This document shows, one piece after another, positions 8,343 through 10,206 of a DNA stretch of 10,206 bases. The first letter of the stretch is position 1; each line of letters opens with the position of its first letter. The stretch is from Thermoleophilaceae bacterium. GTDB lineage: Bacteria > Actinomycetota > Thermoleophilia > Solirubrobacterales > JACPNS01. The stretch is from assembly GCA_016463365.1 (NCBI GenBank), contig JAEMRJ010000086.1:1-10206 (forward strand). The letters are read 5' to 3'. The position numbers were made by a program, and so were the translations under genes. The notes beneath the pieces were generated by a model. That model made no database searches, was not told where the DNA came from, and worked only from the letters and a program-made list of their open reading frames with translations.

Positions 8343-10206
8343 TTACCAGTAGACGCCGCGCATCACGTGCGCGAAGGCGATCGCCTCCGGCGTGATCTGG
8401 TCGCGGCTGCCTGCGGTGCCCTTTGCTGCCGCGCTCTCGGGGAAGAGGTTGTAAGCCATCGCGAGGATGCGGTCGGCGAGTTCTGGCGAGAGGGCGTGGA
8501 GGACCTCTCCGGTACGACCAAGATTGGTCGAGACCTTTCTGGGTGTGCCGACCATGCCCTTGATCACAAGGTCGCTGGCTTCGTGCGGGGTGATCATCGG
8601 GAAGGCCTTGTAGATCGTCGTCGGCGCGGTCATCGGCGTCTTGACAAGTGGCATGTAGACCGTGGTGAAAATCACGCCGTCGCTCAGCACCTCGGGCTGT
8701 GCGCAACGACTGAACGCGTCGAGCGCGGTCTTGCTGGCCACGTACGCGGAGAAGCGTGGCGGGTAGGCCTGTGCGCCGATCGAGCTGATGTTGATGATGC
8801 GCCCGTACTTGCGTTGGCGCATGCCCGGGAGCACGCTCATGATCATCCGCAGCGCGCCGAAGTAGTTGAGCTGCATCGTGCGCTCGAAGTCGTGGAAGCG
8901 GTCGGCGCTGCTTGAGAGCGAGCGGCGGATCGAGCGGCCGGCGTTGTTGACGAGCACGTCGACGCGGCCGTGCTTGGCGATGATGTCATCGATCACCCGC
9001 TCACAGTCGTTCAGGTCCGCGAGGTCTGCGGTGAAAACGTCGGCGTCGCCGCCGGCGTCGATGATCTCGTCACGGATCACGTCGAGTTTGGACTGGGTGC
9101 GGGCCACGAGGATCACCGTGGCACCGGCGCGGCCGACGCGGTGGGCCACAACCTCGCCGATGCCGGAAGAGGCGCCGGTGATTACGACGACCTTGCCGTT
9201 GACCGATCGCCGGAGCTTGCGGTTCTCCGTGGCGGCGTCGCTGAAGTTGCGCTCCCAGTAGTCCCAGAGGGTCTTCGCGTACCGCTCGAGCGGCGGCGCG
9301 AAGAGCCCGGAGCCGTCGAGTTCCTTGAGCGTCTCTGTGCAGTCAAACTGGGTTGGATTGTCGAGATTGTCCCAGAACTGACGCGGCAGGTCGAACTGTT
9401 TGACCAGCTCATCGGTGACCAGCTTTGTGGGTGGCGAGTGCTGGGCGAGGCTCAGCAGCAAGCGCGGAGCTGACTGCGCGATCGGGCTGCTGGTGCGAAA
9501 ACTGAAGCCGGGGGCGCCAGCCGCGTTTGCGAAGATCGTGAGCGCTTCTCCGACCGTCGGCGGGTAGGGGTCGGCAATATGGAAGGTGCGCTCGTCGAGG
9601 CCTTCCTTGTGCATCAGGTGGTCGATCGCGCCAGCGGCGAAGTCGACCGGAACCATGTTGACCTGGCCGCCGGTGATGCCGATCATCGGTAGCCACGCGG
9701 GCAGTCGGTCAGAGGCCCGCTTGAGCCACTTGAAGAGCAGGTACGGTCCGTCGATCTTGTCGATTGCACCGGTGTTGGAATCACCGACGACGATCGAGAG
9801 GCGATAGATGCGCTTGGGCGCAGTGAGCTCTTCGCGCACGATCTGTTCGGCCTCGAACTTCGTCCGGTCATACGGGAACTCGAGCTTCTGGCCGGCCTCA
9901 AACATGTCTTCGCGGAAGACGCCGTTGTAGCGACCGGCCACCGCGATCGTGCTGATGTGGTGAAAGGTCGCGTGGTCGAGTGAATTGCACAGTCGCACTG
10001 CGTTGATCGTGCCGCCGACGTTGGTCTCGCGGTTGATCTGGTCGCCGGCGGTGATGTCGTAGACCGCACCGAGGTGAAGAAAATGGTCGACGTCCTTGAT
10101 CCGCTCGCGATCGGCCGGGCTGAGGCCCAAGTGGGGCTCCGTGATGTCTCCGGTGACCTGGACGATGCGGCCCTTGGGCGCGTCGAGGCGTTCGATGATT
10201 GCGTCC
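8343..10206 (-). CDS. Two-domain SDR, acyl-CoA reductase-like (AcrA1 type), partial
   Basis: The frame stays open to the right edge, so the true N-terminus, including the first glycine-rich nucleotide-binding loop, lies outside. In all, 620 residues are visible, numbered here from the edge. Residues 1 to about 310 are an extended SDR of the NAD_binding_4 (male-sterility/thioester-reductase) kind, with His-Leu-Gly-Ala-Val-Tyr at about 44-49 and the active-site Tyr112-Asp-Arg-Thr-Lys116. Residues from about 337 are a second, classical SDR: Thr-Gly-Ala-Ser-Ser-Gly-Ile-Gly at 343-350, Asn-Asn-Ala-Gly at 420-423, Ser475, Tyr488 and Lys492. This order matches the mycobacterial protein annotated as AcrA1 and the Marinobacter fatty acyl-CoA reductase, which reduce fatty acyl-CoA to aldehyde or alcohol with NADPH. 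The catalytic residues visible in both domains appear intact. The acyl-CoA ligase lies next on the same strand and could supply its substrate. A polyketide- or sterol-type substrate is not excluded. The stop is TAA. Confidence 0.85.
   Translation of the reverse strand, partial: DAIIERLDAPKGRIVQVTGDITEPHLGLSPADRERIKDVDHFLHLGAVYDITAGDQINRETNVGGTINAVRLCNSLDHATFHHISTIAVAGRYNGVFREDMFEAGQKLEFPYDRTKFEAEQIVREELTAPKRIYRLSIVVGDSNTGAIDKIDGPYLLFKWLKRASDRLPAWLPMIGITGGQVNMVPVDFAAGAIDHLMHKEGLDERTFHIADPYPPTVGEALTIFANAAGAPGFSFRTSSPIAQSAPRLLLSLAQHSPPTKLVTDELVKQFDLPRQFWDNLDNPTQFDCTETLKELDGSGLFAPPLERYAKTLWDYWERNFSDAATENRKLRRSVNGKVVVITGASSGIGEVVAHRVGRAGATVILVARTQSKLDVIRDEIIDAGGDADVFTADLADLNDCERVIDDIIAKHGRVDVLVNNAGRSIRRSLSSSADRFHDFERTMQLNYFGALRMIMSVLPGMRQRKYGRIINISSIGAQAYPPRFSAYVASKTALDAFSRCAQPEVLSDGVIFTTVYMPLVKTPMTAPTTIYKAFPMITPHEASDLVIKGMVGTPRKVSTNLGRTGEVLHALSPELADRILAMAYNLFPESAAAKGTAGSRDQITPEAIAFAHVMRGVYW

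Noticed and set aside
8301..8915. A 204-codon open frame on the plus strand opposite the SDR gene
   Set aside because: It is antisense to the conserved C-terminal SDR domain and has no recognisable feature of its own.

Overview
The window comes from a high-GC bacterium, roughly two-thirds G+C by eye. The gene content fits an actinobacterium: a FadD15-type acyl-CoA synthetase, a mycobacterial AcrA1-like two-domain reductase, several GTG/TTG starts, and promoters that look leaderless or short-leadered. The class Thermoleophilia (Solirubrobacterales) is my best guess, but nothing here proves it. All of the sequence is chromosomal-looking. I see no insertion sequence, phage gene, CRISPR array, rRNA or tRNA.

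Layout. (1) 1-589, minus: the 5' part of a secreted BNR/sialidase-fold protein, cut by the left edge. (2) 590-692: a divergent promoter region with a GC hairpin and a perfect 16-bp palindrome. (3) 693-1330, plus: a Phd/YefM-family antitoxin and a VapC-type PIN toxin whose start overlaps the antitoxin stop. (4) 1365-3404, plus: a complete NAD-dependent DNA ligase, ligA. (5) 3401-4006, minus: a TetR/AcrR-family repressor whose stop codon overlaps that of ligA. (6) 4007-4075: a short divergent region holding a perfect 23-bp palindrome, almost certainly the repressor's operator. (7) 4076-4948, plus: an alpha/beta hydrolase with an Asp nucleophile and apparently missing partner residues. (8) 4945-6243, minus: dacB (PBP4-type D-Ala-D-Ala carboxypeptidase/endopeptidase), whose stop overlaps the hydrolase stop. 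(9) 6323-8182, minus: a long-chain fatty acid-CoA ligase. (10) 8183-8342: a 160-bp leader/promoter region rich in inverted repeats. (11) 8343-10206, minus: a two-domain SDR protein resembling acyl-CoA reductases, cut by the right edge.

How they work together. Three modules can be argued from order and sequence. The first is an autoregulated toxin-antitoxin pair just ahead of the essential ligase. The second is a TetR repressor with a divergent hydrolase that it probably controls through the 23-bp operator. The third is a co-oriented acyl-CoA reductase-like SDR and acyl-CoA synthetase, which together could carry free fatty acid to acyl-CoA and then to aldehyde or alcohol. No wholly new defence or mobile system is visible. 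The points most worth a second look are the hydrolase's altered catalytic triad, the two strong operators, and the synthetase/reductase pair.
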